From Nitrosomonas communis (lineage in GTDB: Bacteria; Pseudomonadota; Gammaproteobacteria; Burkholderiales; Nitrosomonadaceae), in assembly GCF_001007935.1 (NCBI RefSeq), contig NZ_CP011451.1, positions 3,348,001-3,412,000 of the forward strand: a stretch of DNA of 64,000 bases. The letters run 5' to 3'. A model generated the notes under the pieces. The model searched no databases, was not told the origin of the DNA, and saw only the letters and a list, made by a program, of their open reading frames with translations. This document shows positions 47,708 through 56,151 of the stretch, one piece after another. The translations under genes and the position numbers were made by a program. The first letter of the stretch is position 1. Every line of letters starts with the position of its first letter.

Positions 47708-48754
47708 TTAATTACAAATTATGTTCGCCTTTAGCTGCTTAACAGTCTGAGCAACTTCAGCACGCTCTGCGGCTGGCAAAGGAACCAAGCCTCTGTCTGA
47801 CAAATAACCTTCATCGCCCCAAGCTTTCTCACTGGTAAACTCGTTTAAATATTCCTTGATTCCTGGAATCATGCCAACATGCGCTTTTTTCACATAAAAG
47901 AACAGCGGACGGGAAATTGGATAGCTGTGATCTGCGATGGTATCGAATGTTGGTGCAGCATCATCTATAATTGAACCCTGTACCTTGTCAATATTCTGAT
48001 CCAGGAAGTTAAACCCGAAAATACCCAACGACTTTGGATTTGTCTGCAGCTTCTGCAAGATCAGGTTATCATTCTCACCCGCATCGACATAAGCACCATC
48101 TTCACGGATGGTTTGACAAATTGCCTTATATTGCTTTTCATCCTTTTTTTCTATCGCAGCAATCCAGTCAAAGTTTTTACATCCTCCCTCCATGGCAAGC
48201 TCAACAAAGGCATCGCGGGTACCGGAAGTTGGGGGCGGACCCAGCACTTCAATGGCAACATCGGGTAATTTTGAATTGACCTGTTTCCAGGTCTTATAGG
48301 GATTGGGAACCAGTTTTTCGCCCCCCCTGGGATCGGGTACATTCTTGGCTAGCGCTAAAAACAAATCTTTCCGTGAAAACTGCAATGCCGTGGTTTTCTT
48401 GGAATTGGCGATGGCAATACCGTCATAGCCAATTTTTACCTCAATAACTTCAATGATACCGTTTGCTCCACACAAATCGATCTCTGATTTTTTAATCGCA
48501 CGAGAAGCATTGGTGATATCAGGATGCGCCACCCCTACCCCACCACAAAAAAGCTTAAAACCGCCGCCTGTCCCTGTAGATTCAATTTTCGGCGTTTTAA
48601 AACCGGTTGTCTTACCAAAAGTTTCCGCCACTACTGTAGCAAAGGGATAAACCGTGGAGGAACCAACAATATTAATATAATCACGCGCAGCTTGAGCAAA
48701 ACCGGGACTGGCAATCATCAGCATAATTGCTAGAATAAATGATTTTTTAAACAT
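47708..48754 (-). CDS. pstS: Periplasmic phosphate-binding protein
   Basis: PstS captures phosphate in the periplasm for PstCAB. ATG at 48754 gives a standard signal peptide (MFKKSFILAIMLMIASPGFA, cleaved near AQA). The mature protein shows the binding-site motifs IVGSSTVYPFATVVAETFG and STGTGGGFKLFCGGVG, plus PPTSGTRDAFVELAM. At about 348 aa it is the usual size. It is the first gene of the operon, about 90 bp downstream of a Pho-box-like site. Confidence 0.94.
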   Translation of the reverse strand: MFKKSFILAIMLMIASPGFAQAARDYINIVGSSTVYPFATVVAETFGKTTGFKTPKIESTGTGGGFKLFCGGVGVAHPDITNASRAIKKSEIDLCGANGIIEVIEVKIGYDGIAIANSKKTTALQFSRKDLFLALAKNVPDPRGGEKLVPNPYKTWKQVNSKLPDVAIEVLGPPPTSGTRDAFVELAMEGGCKNFDWIAAIEKKDEKQYKAICQTIREDGAYVDAGENDNLILQKLQTNPKSLGIFGFNFLDQNIDKVQGSIIDDAAPTFDTIADHSYPISRPLFFYVKKAHVGMIPGIKEYLNEFTSEKAWGDEGYLSDRGLVPLPAAERAEVAQTVKQLKANIICN

Positions 48755-49075
48755 TTTTTCTCCTGGGCACAACACGCTGGTCAGTTTCAGAATGGGTAAA
48801 TAGATTCTCCATTCACGACAAGGCTATACTGTATACTGCGTTTGTTACATAATTATGACAATACGAGCCTACGAGTCCCAAGGCATACACCATCCTGAAA
48901 CCCAGGACTTGCTTTCCCAACCATGAAATTCCCTGACTGAAAGTTTTCAATTTGCTCAGATAACTTCACTTACGCACAGCCATATATTCCCCAGACAGAC
49001 ATAAGTACGCCTACTCTTGCCATCAATAAACAAACAAGAAAAATTATTCTTTCTCCAGGCAGGAGAATTTCTTAA
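48755..49075. other. Regulatory region between pstS and the Hsp20 gene
   Basis: These 320 bp hold the pst promoter with the Pho-box-like site at 48844-48861 and the 3' flank of the Hsp20 gene. No gene is seen. Confidence 0.5.
48844..48861 (-). promoter_or_regulatory. Pho-box-like PhoB binding site upstream of pstS
   Basis: On the minus strand the site reads TTGTCAT-AATT-ATGTAAC: two heptamers with a 4-nt AT spacer, the layout of Pho boxes (CTGTCAT repeated). The first half matches 6 of 7, the second about 4 of 7. A TATAC/TATAGC-like -10 region lies about 15 bp downstream, about 90 bp before the pstS start. Confidence 0.6.
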
Positions 49076-49765
49076 TTACTGGATTGCGAGTTCCTTGATA
49101 GCTCTCACATGTTTTTTTGGCAGCGTCAATTCTAGTACGCCGTTTTCATATCTTGCCTCAGCCTTATTCACATCGATTTCCTCATCTAATTTAAATGTCC
49201 GGGAAAGAGGTTCCTGAGAGCGTTCGAAAGAAATTATTTTTTCACCTTCTTTTTGGCCTACCTTTTCCCTTCTTTCTACATTAATAACAACACAGCTACT
49301 ATCCAATTGAACTTTTATGTTGCTTTTATCTACACCAGGAATATCTACATAAAGCGTATAAGCAGAAACATTTTCAGTTAAATCAGCTTTCATTTTTGGA
49401 ATCTCTCCTATATGTATGCCTAAATTATTGAGCCAATCTCCAAGCGTAATAAGTACGTCAGTTACATTACCGGGCAGCACTGATAATGGTTTTATAGTCG
49501 TCTCTTCACAAGGCAGTGGCTTGGCACTTATCTCACGAGGGGATTGCTGTGGAGTTGTTGTCTCGCCACGCGAACTAGAAGGTGACTTTTTGGCACCTGT
49601 TTCCTGTGTAGTGGTTGTCTCGCCGTGTGAAATTGAGTGTGACTTTTTGGTACCTCTTTCATCTTCCTCAGATATAGTTGATGTCTCGCCATGTGAAGTA
49701 GAGTGTGACTTCTTGGCACCTGTTTCATCTGGGTGAGATGAAGAGTGGTGTTTAGTACTTGTCAT
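49076..49765 (-). CDS. Hsp20/alpha-crystallin small heat-shock protein with a repetitive N-terminal tail
   Basis: The C-terminal part, from about residue 125, is an alpha-crystallin domain (ENVSAYTLYVDIPGVDKSNI; GEKIISFERSQEPLSRTFKL; RYENGVLELTLPKK), which holds unfolding proteins. The 229-aa protein is longer than usual (about 150 aa) because of a low-complexity N-terminal tail. There the 13-residue pattern G-x-K-K-S-x-S-x-S-x-G-E-T occurs three times (16-28, 38-50, 57-69), rich in Ser, Thr, His and Lys. I see no normal bacterial Hsp20 with this tail. It is probably disordered. Confidence 0.88.
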   Translation of the reverse strand: MTSTKHHSSSHPDETGAKKSHSTSHGETSTISEEDERGTKKSHSISHGETTTTQETGAKKSPSSSRGETTTPQQSPREISAKPLPCEETTIKPLSVLPGNVTDVLITLGDWLNNLGIHIGEIPKMKADLTENVSAYTLYVDIPGVDKSNIKVQLDSSCVVINVERREKVGQKEGEKIISFERSQEPLSRTFKLDEEIDVNKAEARYENGVLELTLPKKHVRAIKELAIQ

Positions 49766-50036
49766 AATCGTTCTCCTCTCATCTATGAAAAGCGACCCTT
49801 TCTTTAAATCAATGCGTTTCTCAAATCAGTAACTATAGAAAGAGTATGGATTACACCTCATCGTCTTCATTTTATTCGTAGGGAGATATTGATTTGAGTT
49901 TACGCTATGCCCTTTCATACTCGACCCGTTTCCAAGTATTAATAAAAAAAGATTAGATGAAATAAGAGTCGAATACCAAAAGTAATATCCATAATACGCA
50001 CCTAAAAAGAAAAAAAAATACGTATTAATACGTATC

Positions 50037-50421
50037 TAACGAGAGTTCAAGATAAGAAAAGAAGCAAAAGGAATTTGAATCGTTTATGGTCAAGCTGTTT
50101 TGAAAAAGGGTTTCATCCTAAGAGGAGTGAGATTCCGATGGATGCGATAGCGATTTTTTTGCAGTTGGCGACTTTTGTAAAGAGTTTGAGCCGTGGGGAA
50201 GTAGCACTGATGTTTATGTAAATGCTCGATCATTGAAACCGTCAAGGCCCCATTGAACAGCCCTCGCAAATCGAGCATTCTCGCCATCTCATCCCATTTA
50301 ATTTTTGTTAACCGGTAGCCTGATTAGGGGCTTACGCATTCCCTGAGAAAAAACTCTTCAATATTAGGCTCTCTCAGGCTCTTCCAATCGTGATGTGATG
50401 ATTCTTATGTCGAACTCACGT
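50037..50421 (+). mobile_element. IS982-family relic A
   Basis: The ends are TAACGAGAGTTCAAGATAAG and CTTATGTCGAACTCACG, inverted repeats of one type shared with relics B-F. Inside, the plus strand gives the degraded C-terminal part of an IS982 transposase (SIIET; QIEHSRHLIPFNFC; GAYAFPEKKLFNIRLSQALP) with stops and shifts. It is 385 bp long, so it is internally deleted. The neighbourhood 49766-50536 holds no other gene. Confidence 0.75.
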
Positions 50422-50536
50422 GTCGTTAATAAAAGCGTAACGTTCTTACACCAGAATTCACAGCGCCAGATGGATTTAATCATGTACTCTCTGATTTATC
50501 CGGCAAAATTTAATTTATTCTGCTAGGAATACTGTT

Positions 50537-51970
50537 ATGAAAAATAAATCTTCTTTTATATTTGTGGTTGCTGCTTTGGTTGCTGGTTCTTCAATGCATA
50601 CTGTTGCCGAAGGTGTTACCGGACCTTCTAGCTCTGCCTCCCCTTATCTGACACCCTTAACCAAGGGTGTAGAATTTACTTCTATTCTGACGGTAGGCGA
50701 CAGCGTCAGGCTCAAGCATAAAGGCAACGAGACTTATCGCATGGTCGGCATTCCGGATGGTTTGGGTGCCTATGACAACAATGATGACACCATTACCGTA
50801 ATGATGAATCATGAATTGCGCAACACAGCCGGGGTGGTACGTAACCATGGCGACAAAGGCGCGTTCGTGTCCAAGTGGCAAATTCGAAAGAACGATCTCA
50901 AAGTACTTAATGGCGAAGATTTGATCAAGAAACTTGAACTAACCAATCCCGACCAGACTGCCATCAATCGTCTATGCTCCGCCGATCTCCCAATGCCAGG
51001 CGCTTTCTTCAACAGCAACACCGGCAAAGGCTTTAGCGAGGGGCGCATCTTCATGAGTGGCGAAGAAGTTGATGCTGTCGGCCGCGCCTTTGCACATATA
51101 GCGGAAGGCCGTCAACATGGCATCTCTTATGAACTGCCCGCTTTGGGCAAAGCAGCTTGGGAAAACTTGGTAGCAAGCCCCTATGAGCAGGATAAAACCA
51201 TTGTGGCTGGATTGGATGACGGCAGCCGTCTTGCCAGCAAGGTCTACTTTTATGTCGGTAATAAGCAAGAAGCCGGTAATCCAGTTGAAATGGCCGGTTT
51301 GACCAACGGTATCAGCTATCAGCTTCTGATTGGTTCTCATGTAACTGAGGCCACCATCCCGAATGGCCATACTGATCAATTTAACTTGGTCGCATCCGGC
51401 GGTACTGGTCTCAATCGCGTCGAAGACGGTGCATGGGACACAAAAAACCCAAATCGTTTCTATTTTGTAACTACTGACCAATTTGATGGTAATAGCCGTT
51501 TGTGGAGCGCTACATTTCAAGACATCACTAAACCAGAATCAGGCGGTGAAATCAAGGTGCTGATCGACGGGGCCGTGAGTGGTCCACAAATGATGGATAA
51601 CATGACGGTCGATAGTGCCGGCAATGTCTGGATTCAGGAAGACGTTGGCAATCAGGTTCACCTCGGCAAGATCTGGAAATTCGAGCCGACTACCGGCAAT
51701 CTGACCACCATTGCTCAACATGACGCCGAGCGCTTCATCTCTGACGCTTCAGCCGACATTGATGGTGCGGGCAATAAGCAATCTGACGAAGAGTCCTCCG
51801 GCATTATAGAAGTTACTGAGATGTTTAACGGTGTTCCTGGCTACGACACAGAGAATAGCCGTTATTTCCTGTTAGATGTGCAGGCACACTACAGTACCGT
51901 TAATGGCGTCGCACTTGATCCGGAACTGGTAGAGGGTGGTCAACTGTTGATGATGAAAGCGCCCAAGTAA
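50537..51970 (+). CDS. PhoX/DUF839-type secreted phosphatase-like protein
   Basis: The 477-aa protein has a Sec-type signal peptide (FIFVVAALVAGSSMHTVAEG) and a DUF839/PhoX-like beta-propeller. Family features include DDTITVMMNHELRNTAG (NHE at about 91-93, a metal-ligand region in PhoX), GAWDTKNPNRFYFVTTDQFD and SAGNVWIQEDVGNQVHLGKI. True PhoX proteins are Tat exported with an RR signal; that signal is missing here, so substrate and metal content may differ. Phosphate release outside the inner membrane is a reasonable expectation. It is near the pst operon, but I see no Pho box before it. A strong terminator follows. Confidence 0.8.
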   Translation: MKNKSSFIFVVAALVAGSSMHTVAEGVTGPSSSASPYLTPLTKGVEFTSILTVGDSVRLKHKGNETYRMVGIPDGLGAYDNNDDTITVMMNHELRNTAGVVRNHGDKGAFVSKWQIRKNDLKVLNGEDLIKKLELTNPDQTAINRLCSADLPMPGAFFNSNTGKGFSEGRIFMSGEEVDAVGRAFAHIAEGRQHGISYELPALGKAAWENLVASPYEQDKTIVAGLDDGSRLASKVYFYVGNKQEAGNPVEMAGLTNGISYQLLIGSHVTEATIPNGHTDQFNLVASGGTGLNRVEDGAWDTKNPNRFYFVTTDQFDGNSRLWSATFQDITKPESGGEIKVLIDGAVSGPQMMDNMTVDSAGNVWIQEDVGNQVHLGKIWKFEPTTGNLTTIAQHDAERFISDASADIDGAGNKQSDEESSGIIEVTEMFNGVPGYDTENSRYFLLDVQAHYSTVNGVALDPELVEGGQLLMMKAPK

Positions 51971-51980
51971 AAGATCGCAG

Positions 51981-52015
51981 TCATGTCAGGGGGGCGCTTC
52001 CTGACATGATATTTT
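51981..52015 (+). terminator. Rho-independent terminator of the PhoX-like gene
   Basis: A perfect 10-bp stem, TCATGTCAGG with CCTGACATGA, and a 9-nt loop are followed by TATTTT. It ends exactly where IS982 relic B begins. Confidence 0.85.
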
Positions 52016-52275
52016 AACGTGAGTTCTACATAAGAATTATCGCCTTCCAGCTGGAAGAGCTTGAGAAAGCCTAATATTAAAGAGTTTTTTTCTCAGGGAA
52101 TGCGTAAGACCCTAATCAGGCCACCAGTTAACAAAAAATTAAATGGGATGCGATGGCGGGAATGCTCGATTTGCGAGATGTTGTTCAATGGGTCGTTGAC
52201 GGTTTCAATGATCGAGCATTTACGTAAACATAAGTGCTACTTCCCCACGACTCAAACTCTTTACAAAAATCGTCG
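52015..52275 (-). mobile_element. IS982-family relic B (truncated)
   Basis: This is the right-end part of the same element type as relic A, in inverse orientation. It starts at TAACGTGAGTTCTACATAAG. The far end is lost near ACAAAAATCGTCG, the same breakpoint as in relic F at 61733, so B and F are copies of one truncated ancestor. Confidence 0.78.
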
Positions 52276-52794
52276 CTTGTTTAAAGGTAATGTAAGGGGA
52301 AACACAGCAGCACCAGCAAATAAATCAACCGATAAGTTAATGACACACTGAGATATAAGAGCGGCCTTTGAAGGATGTATCGCTATTCATACATAAAACC
52401 TCCATGTTTGTTAACGGAGGCATTCAACTTTCTAAGAAAGCAGGGATGAGCTAATTTAAAAATCGTTTCTGATCAGCCTTACCTCGTTAGTACAAAAATC
52501 GTCTATCTTCATATTTCTGCAATAATCCATCAGTATTATAAAAGCCATCTAGGAATTGTCAGAAAATCATGGAATCGATTTCTAGCCATAGGTAGCTACT
52601 AGCTAAACTTCCTCCCATCAGGTAGTTACCTATTTTAAACCCTCAAGGGAGACGCAGCTGGCGAAGTGTATACCACTTGCATAACCTTTGCCGGGTATTT
52701 TTAAAATACGCTTACGAATCAGGTTGTGAAAAGTATTTAACCTCGTACCTATGCCGATCAATAAGCAATAACTTGTTATAGAAAGGATTATTAA
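52276..52794. other. Spacer between relic B and the first RHH-like gene
   Basis: This sequence is repeated, inverted, at about 61202-61732. It contains the inverted repeat at 52588-52633 and presumably the promoter of the 132-aa protein gene. No gene was found. Short frames near 52276-52351 (GNVRGNTAAPANKSTDKLMT) may be the tail of an older gene. Confidence 0.45.
52588..52633. promoter_or_regulatory. Conserved inverted repeat upstream of the 132-aa protein gene, copy 1
   Basis: Arms ATAGGTAGCTAC and GTAGTTACCTAT pair at 11 of 12 positions across a 22-nt spacer. They lie about 160 bp before the start codon. The same arrangement exists at 61365-61410 before the paralogue. It may be an operator or an RNA hairpin; its function is unproven. 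Confidence 0.45.
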
Positions 52795-53193
52795 ATGATT
52801 AAAAGTACAAATTCAGCTACTCAATTATCAATCGAGAACAGGCCAGTTGATTATTTTTCTTCGGTGCATTCTTTGGGGCCAATTTTACACATGTTGAATA
52901 CTCCATCTTCTACAGTTTGCGCAAACCGTGAGCCAAATTCACAGTCTTTCCTATATTTGAAACTAGCTAATTATTCAATGCTCGAAGCGATGGCAAGACA
53001 TATGGGTATTAGTCTAAACGAGATGACAAATGAAGTAGTGACTATAGGTATTGCATATATTCTCAGTCATCTGAAAAAAAACTCAAAGAAGGAAATTAAT
53101 GAATTGGCTGAGAAGGTTGTTCAGGAGGTTGAATTAGAAAATCTGTTGTGGGAAGAAAAAATGCCTAACGAACTGAATGATACAGTAGCTTAA
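52795..53193 (+). CDS. Ribbon-helix-helix-like small protein, copy 1
   Basis: I do not know a family name for this 132-aa protein. The segment SFLYLKLANYSMLEAMARHM, then GISLNEMTNEVVTIGIAYIL, has the strand-helix-turn-helix order of CopG/Arc/MetJ ribbon-helix-helix DNA-binding proteins. A charged C-terminal helix follows (KEINELAEKVVQEVELENLL). About 80% of residues are shared with the protein at 60803-61201. GAAAGGATTATTAA precedes the ATG. It sits between IS982 relics B and C. It may be a regulator or antitoxin-like protein, but no toxin gene adjoins it. Confidence 0.6.
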   Translation: MIKSTNSATQLSIENRPVDYFSSVHSLGPILHMLNTPSSTVCANREPNSQSFLYLKLANYSMLEAMARHMGISLNEMTNEVVTIGIAYILSHLKKNSKKEINELAEKVVQEVELENLLWEEKMPNELNDTVA

Positions 53194-53310
53194 ATGTGTT
53201 TTGATAAAGCATATGAAAAATTAAAGTGATTTTTAGCGGCAAAGAACACGGAAACTATTGGAACTAAAAGCTTCCGCCTTAAAATTGATCAAGTTCCCAG
53301 AATTTTTAGA

Positions 53311-53834
53311 AATGTGAGTCCGATATAAGGATCACGTCACCACATCTGGAAGAGCCTGAGGGAATCTGATATTAAGTTGATGCTTTTTTCACGAAAGGGA
53401 TAAGTCACTAGTCCAGCGATCAGATTAACAAAGAAGTTAAATGGGCTGCGATGGTGGAATGCTCGCTTTAACAGCACAAAGGTACCACAAGCCACTTTAT
53501 AGCAGCTCAACAAAGCCGTTTTAACTCATTACTTGGAAAATAGCACCGCTGATGCTTCAAAACTTCACTAAAGAAACCATGCCATGGTTATCATGACTTC
53601 GCTTAGACATAGTTAGTTCTCCTCATCGCCGGTGCCGTTTCAGCGATAACTGTGATAAGCGTTGCCCCTACCACGGCTCAAATCCTTTACAAAAGTCATC
53701 AATTGCACAAAAAGCCACTACTATACTATGCATTAAAACCTCACTCCTCTTGTGATGAAAGCTTTTATCAAAACTGCTTCACCATCGGGGATTCAGATTG
53801 CTTTTGCTGTTCTTCTTATCCTGAACTCATGTTA
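53311..53834 (-). mobile_element. IS982-family relic C
   Basis: The ends are ATGTGAGTCCGATATAAGG and CTTATCCTGAACTCATGTTA, inverted repeats like the other relics. It is about 524 bp long, and its interior is homologous to relic E at 60131-60684 read in reverse. The transposase frame is destroyed. Confidence 0.75.
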
Positions 53835-54366
53835 TCTAGTTACCTGCAAAGCTTTCTCAAATCATATGCTCAGAAACATACCAGGGACCACTAGAATTAC
53901 TATTTGCACAATCAATTTCAGATAACAGTATGCCAATGTCGTTATCCTTACTCTTACTTTCATATTCATTTTTTCTAATATAAAAAGTTTATCAAAATCA
54001 TACCTTCAGGGATATCTTCAGGACTAAGCCTGAAACATTACGATATCTCTTTCATGTGACAATTTAATGACGCTTATAAAAAACATTAAACAATGCTTCG
54101 TCACTAGACAAATTGCTAGAGAAAAGTTACTGAAATGCGTTGATTAATAAGTAATTTAGATTAATATCTATGCGGAAATCATACTAAGGACACTGGCAGA
54201 GAGAGTCATAAAATTGACTGAGCAATACTACAGTTACGATTCAAGTGAGAATGTCAAGCACTTCTATGCAGGCACCCATTGAAGCTAAGAAAATTAAAAA
54301 AGACCAGTATTTTGGGCAAAATGTTTTTATCTGTTTTTTTTGATAAGAAGAGGTGTATATTTTCTT

Positions 54367-54468
54367 ATTCCATTTCCACATCAAAAATGACACGAAGGCA
54401 GGCCGCAGATAGTGGAAATAATATGGCAAGGAGAAGCCGATAATGTCAGTTTGGATCTAGAAATGGGA
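54367..54468 (-). repeat. Dispersed ~100-bp palindromic repeat, copy 4 (inverse orientation)
   Basis: The ends are TTCCATTTCCACATCAAAAA and a matching inverted end near CTAGAAATGGGA. The core is the reverse complement of the other copies (GCCGCAGATAGTGGAAAT; GGCAAGGAGAAGCCGATAA). It lies just upstream of the PhoH-like gene. Confidence 0.82.
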
Positions 54469-54506
54469 TCAGCCCCCTTTCAGCGATAATCAATCACATC
54501 AAAACT

Positions 54507-55835
54507 ATGGCGAAACGTGCTAAAAAAATTTATGTATTGGATACTTCTGTTTTACTCTTCGATCACAACTCCATCAAAAATTTTGAAGAAAATGATGTAG
54601 CCATTCCTATTACCAGTTTGGAAGAGCTGGATCGCTTTAAAGTAGGAAATGAAACAAAAAACTTTGAAGCAAGAGAAGCCATCCGATTTCTGGATAAGCT
54701 TTCAGGAAATTATGGTCTTAACAACTGGATCGCGCTGGGAACAAAAAAAGGAAAACTGAAAATTGTAATGTCGAATCTAGTTAACGGAATGGATGCAGAA
54801 GAGATCTATGGAAAAGGAAAGAATGATCATAAGATCATTAATGCTGCGCTGACGCTAGCTCATTCCGAAAAGTCTGCCAAAGTTATTTTGGTCACCAAGG
54901 ATATTAATCTACGCCTGAAGGCCAAGGCCATAGGGCTACCTTCAGAAGATTATGAAACTGGCAAAGTAAAAAACGTCAAAAATATTTCGACTAGCTTTCC
55001 AGTGATCGAAGATATCTCTTCCAATATGATTAATGAGCTTTTTAGGAAAGGCAGTATTAATGCAGGAGATCTACTCGGCAAACATAAAATTGCCAATGGT
55101 TATTACATCCTTAAAAATGGTAGTGACTCTGTTCTGGCACGATACAATGAAGCTCTGGATACGATAGAACGGGTCGAAAAAACGTATGTTTATAATATTA
55201 AACCTAGAAATGCCGAGCAGGCTTTCGCTGTGAATGCCTTATTGAATGACCATATCAAGCTTGTTGCTCTGCAAGGTGTGGCCGGGACCGGAAAAACGCT
55301 ATTGGCGCTAGCATCTGCACTCGAGCAAAAAAATAAATATGACCAGATCATTCTCGCCCGACCTATTATTCCATTAAGCAATCGCGAGATCGGATTCTTG
55401 CCTGGTAGTGCTGAGGATAAGATTTCTCCCTACATGCAGCCATTGTGGGATAACCTGAAATACATCAAAAGCCAATTCCGTACTACTGAAAAGAAAGCCA
55501 GGATTTTGGATGACATGGAAGAAAGCGGTAAGCTTTCAATCACTGCGCTGGCCTTTATCCGGGGACGAAGCTTGTCCAATATCATGTTCATCATTGATGA
55601 AGCGCAGAACCTGACACCTCATGAAGTGAAAACGATCATCACGCGTGCCGGTGAGGGAACAAAAGTAGTGTTTACAGGTGATATCAACCAAATCGATACC
55701 CCCTACATGGATGAACAATCAAATGGCCTTACTTACCTGATCGATCGTTTGAAAGGGCACCCTTTATTCGCGCATATCCGGCTTGAAAAAGGGGAACGCT
55801 CAGCGCTGGCAAATCTCGCGAACGAGATGCTGTAA
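54507..55835 (+). CDS. PIN-PhoH protein (PhoH-like ATPase with N-terminal PIN domain)
   Basis: The 442-aa protein joins a PIN-type nuclease domain (about residues 8-150; KIYVLDTSVLLFDHNSIKNF; ITSLEELDRFK; VTKDINLRLKAKAIGL) to a PhoH ATPase/helicase-like domain (about 235-442; LQGVAGTGKTLLALASALEQ; FIIDEAQNLTPHEVKTIITR; VVFTGDINQIDTPY). PIN-PhoH proteins are RNA helicases/RNases in the cases studied. The acidic residues of the PIN active site (LDTSV, EELD, DINL) are visible. It stands alone inside the segment bounded by the inverted duplication, so an inversion there would flip it. Confidence 0.92.
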   Translation: MAKRAKKIYVLDTSVLLFDHNSIKNFEENDVAIPITSLEELDRFKVGNETKNFEAREAIRFLDKLSGNYGLNNWIALGTKKGKLKIVMSNLVNGMDAEEIYGKGKNDHKIINAALTLAHSEKSAKVILVTKDINLRLKAKAIGLPSEDYETGKVKNVKNISTSFPVIEDISSNMINELFRKGSINAGDLLGKHKIANGYYILKNGSDSVLARYNEALDTIERVEKTYVYNIKPRNAEQAFAVNALLNDHIKLVALQGVAGTGKTLLALASALEQKNKYDQIILARPIIPLSNREIGFLPGSAEDKISPYMQPLWDNLKYIKSQFRTTEKKARILDDMEESGKLSITALAFIRGRSLSNIMFIIDEAQNLTPHEVKTIITRAGEGTKVVFTGDINQIDTPYMDEQSNGLTYLIDRLKGHPLFAHIRLEKGERSALANLANEML

Positions 55836-56050
55836 TTCTCATGCGGTGTGTTATTAAGGCAAGTGCTTTTAACTTAAAAACCACTTTAAGTTAATACCAT
55901 TTTCATCCCAGCTCGAGACTTGGATAAAAAATACTGAGAGCATCTCAAGCACACGCTCACAGCGGCTGGCTTATCCTGGGTTAAGTTCTTAACCGACTGA
56001 AGCCCTGGGTAGGTACGGTCTTAGTTAGGAAAACCAAAATATTGAGTTAT

Positions 56051-56131
56051 GCCATCTCTAAATCAAAACTGACACGAGTTGAACCGCAAGTACTGGAAAG
56101 CTGATAAAGTCAAATTTGATTTCGAAATGGC
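56051..56131 (-). repeat. Dispersed palindromic repeat, copy 5 (short form)
   Basis: The ends GCCATCTCTAAATCAAAACT and AAATTTGATTTCGAAATGGC match the family, but the copy is only 81 bp because about 20 bp of the core are missing. It lies downstream of the OlsF-like gene, between convergent genes. Confidence 0.75.
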
Positions 56132-56151
56132 AATTAGTTATAGATAACTTA

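Larger units (their letters stand above)
53194..54506. other. Long non-coding stretch with IS982 relic C and a dispersed repeat
   Basis: This 1.3 kb holds relic C (53311-53834), about 500 bp of unremarkable AT-rich DNA, and repeat copy 54367-54468. No gene is supported. Confidence 0.45.

Noticed and set aside
50090..50287. Minus-strand frame in relic A resembling frames in relic B ([20 protein letters not shown])
   Set aside because: The similarity arises because both lie in the same IS982 relic. The meaningful reading is the plus strand, which gives IS982 transposase pieces.
50972..51520. Open frame of 182 codons opposite the PhoX-like gene
   Set aside because: It is antisense to a clearly coding region with a signal peptide and conserved motifs, and shows no protein-like features itself.
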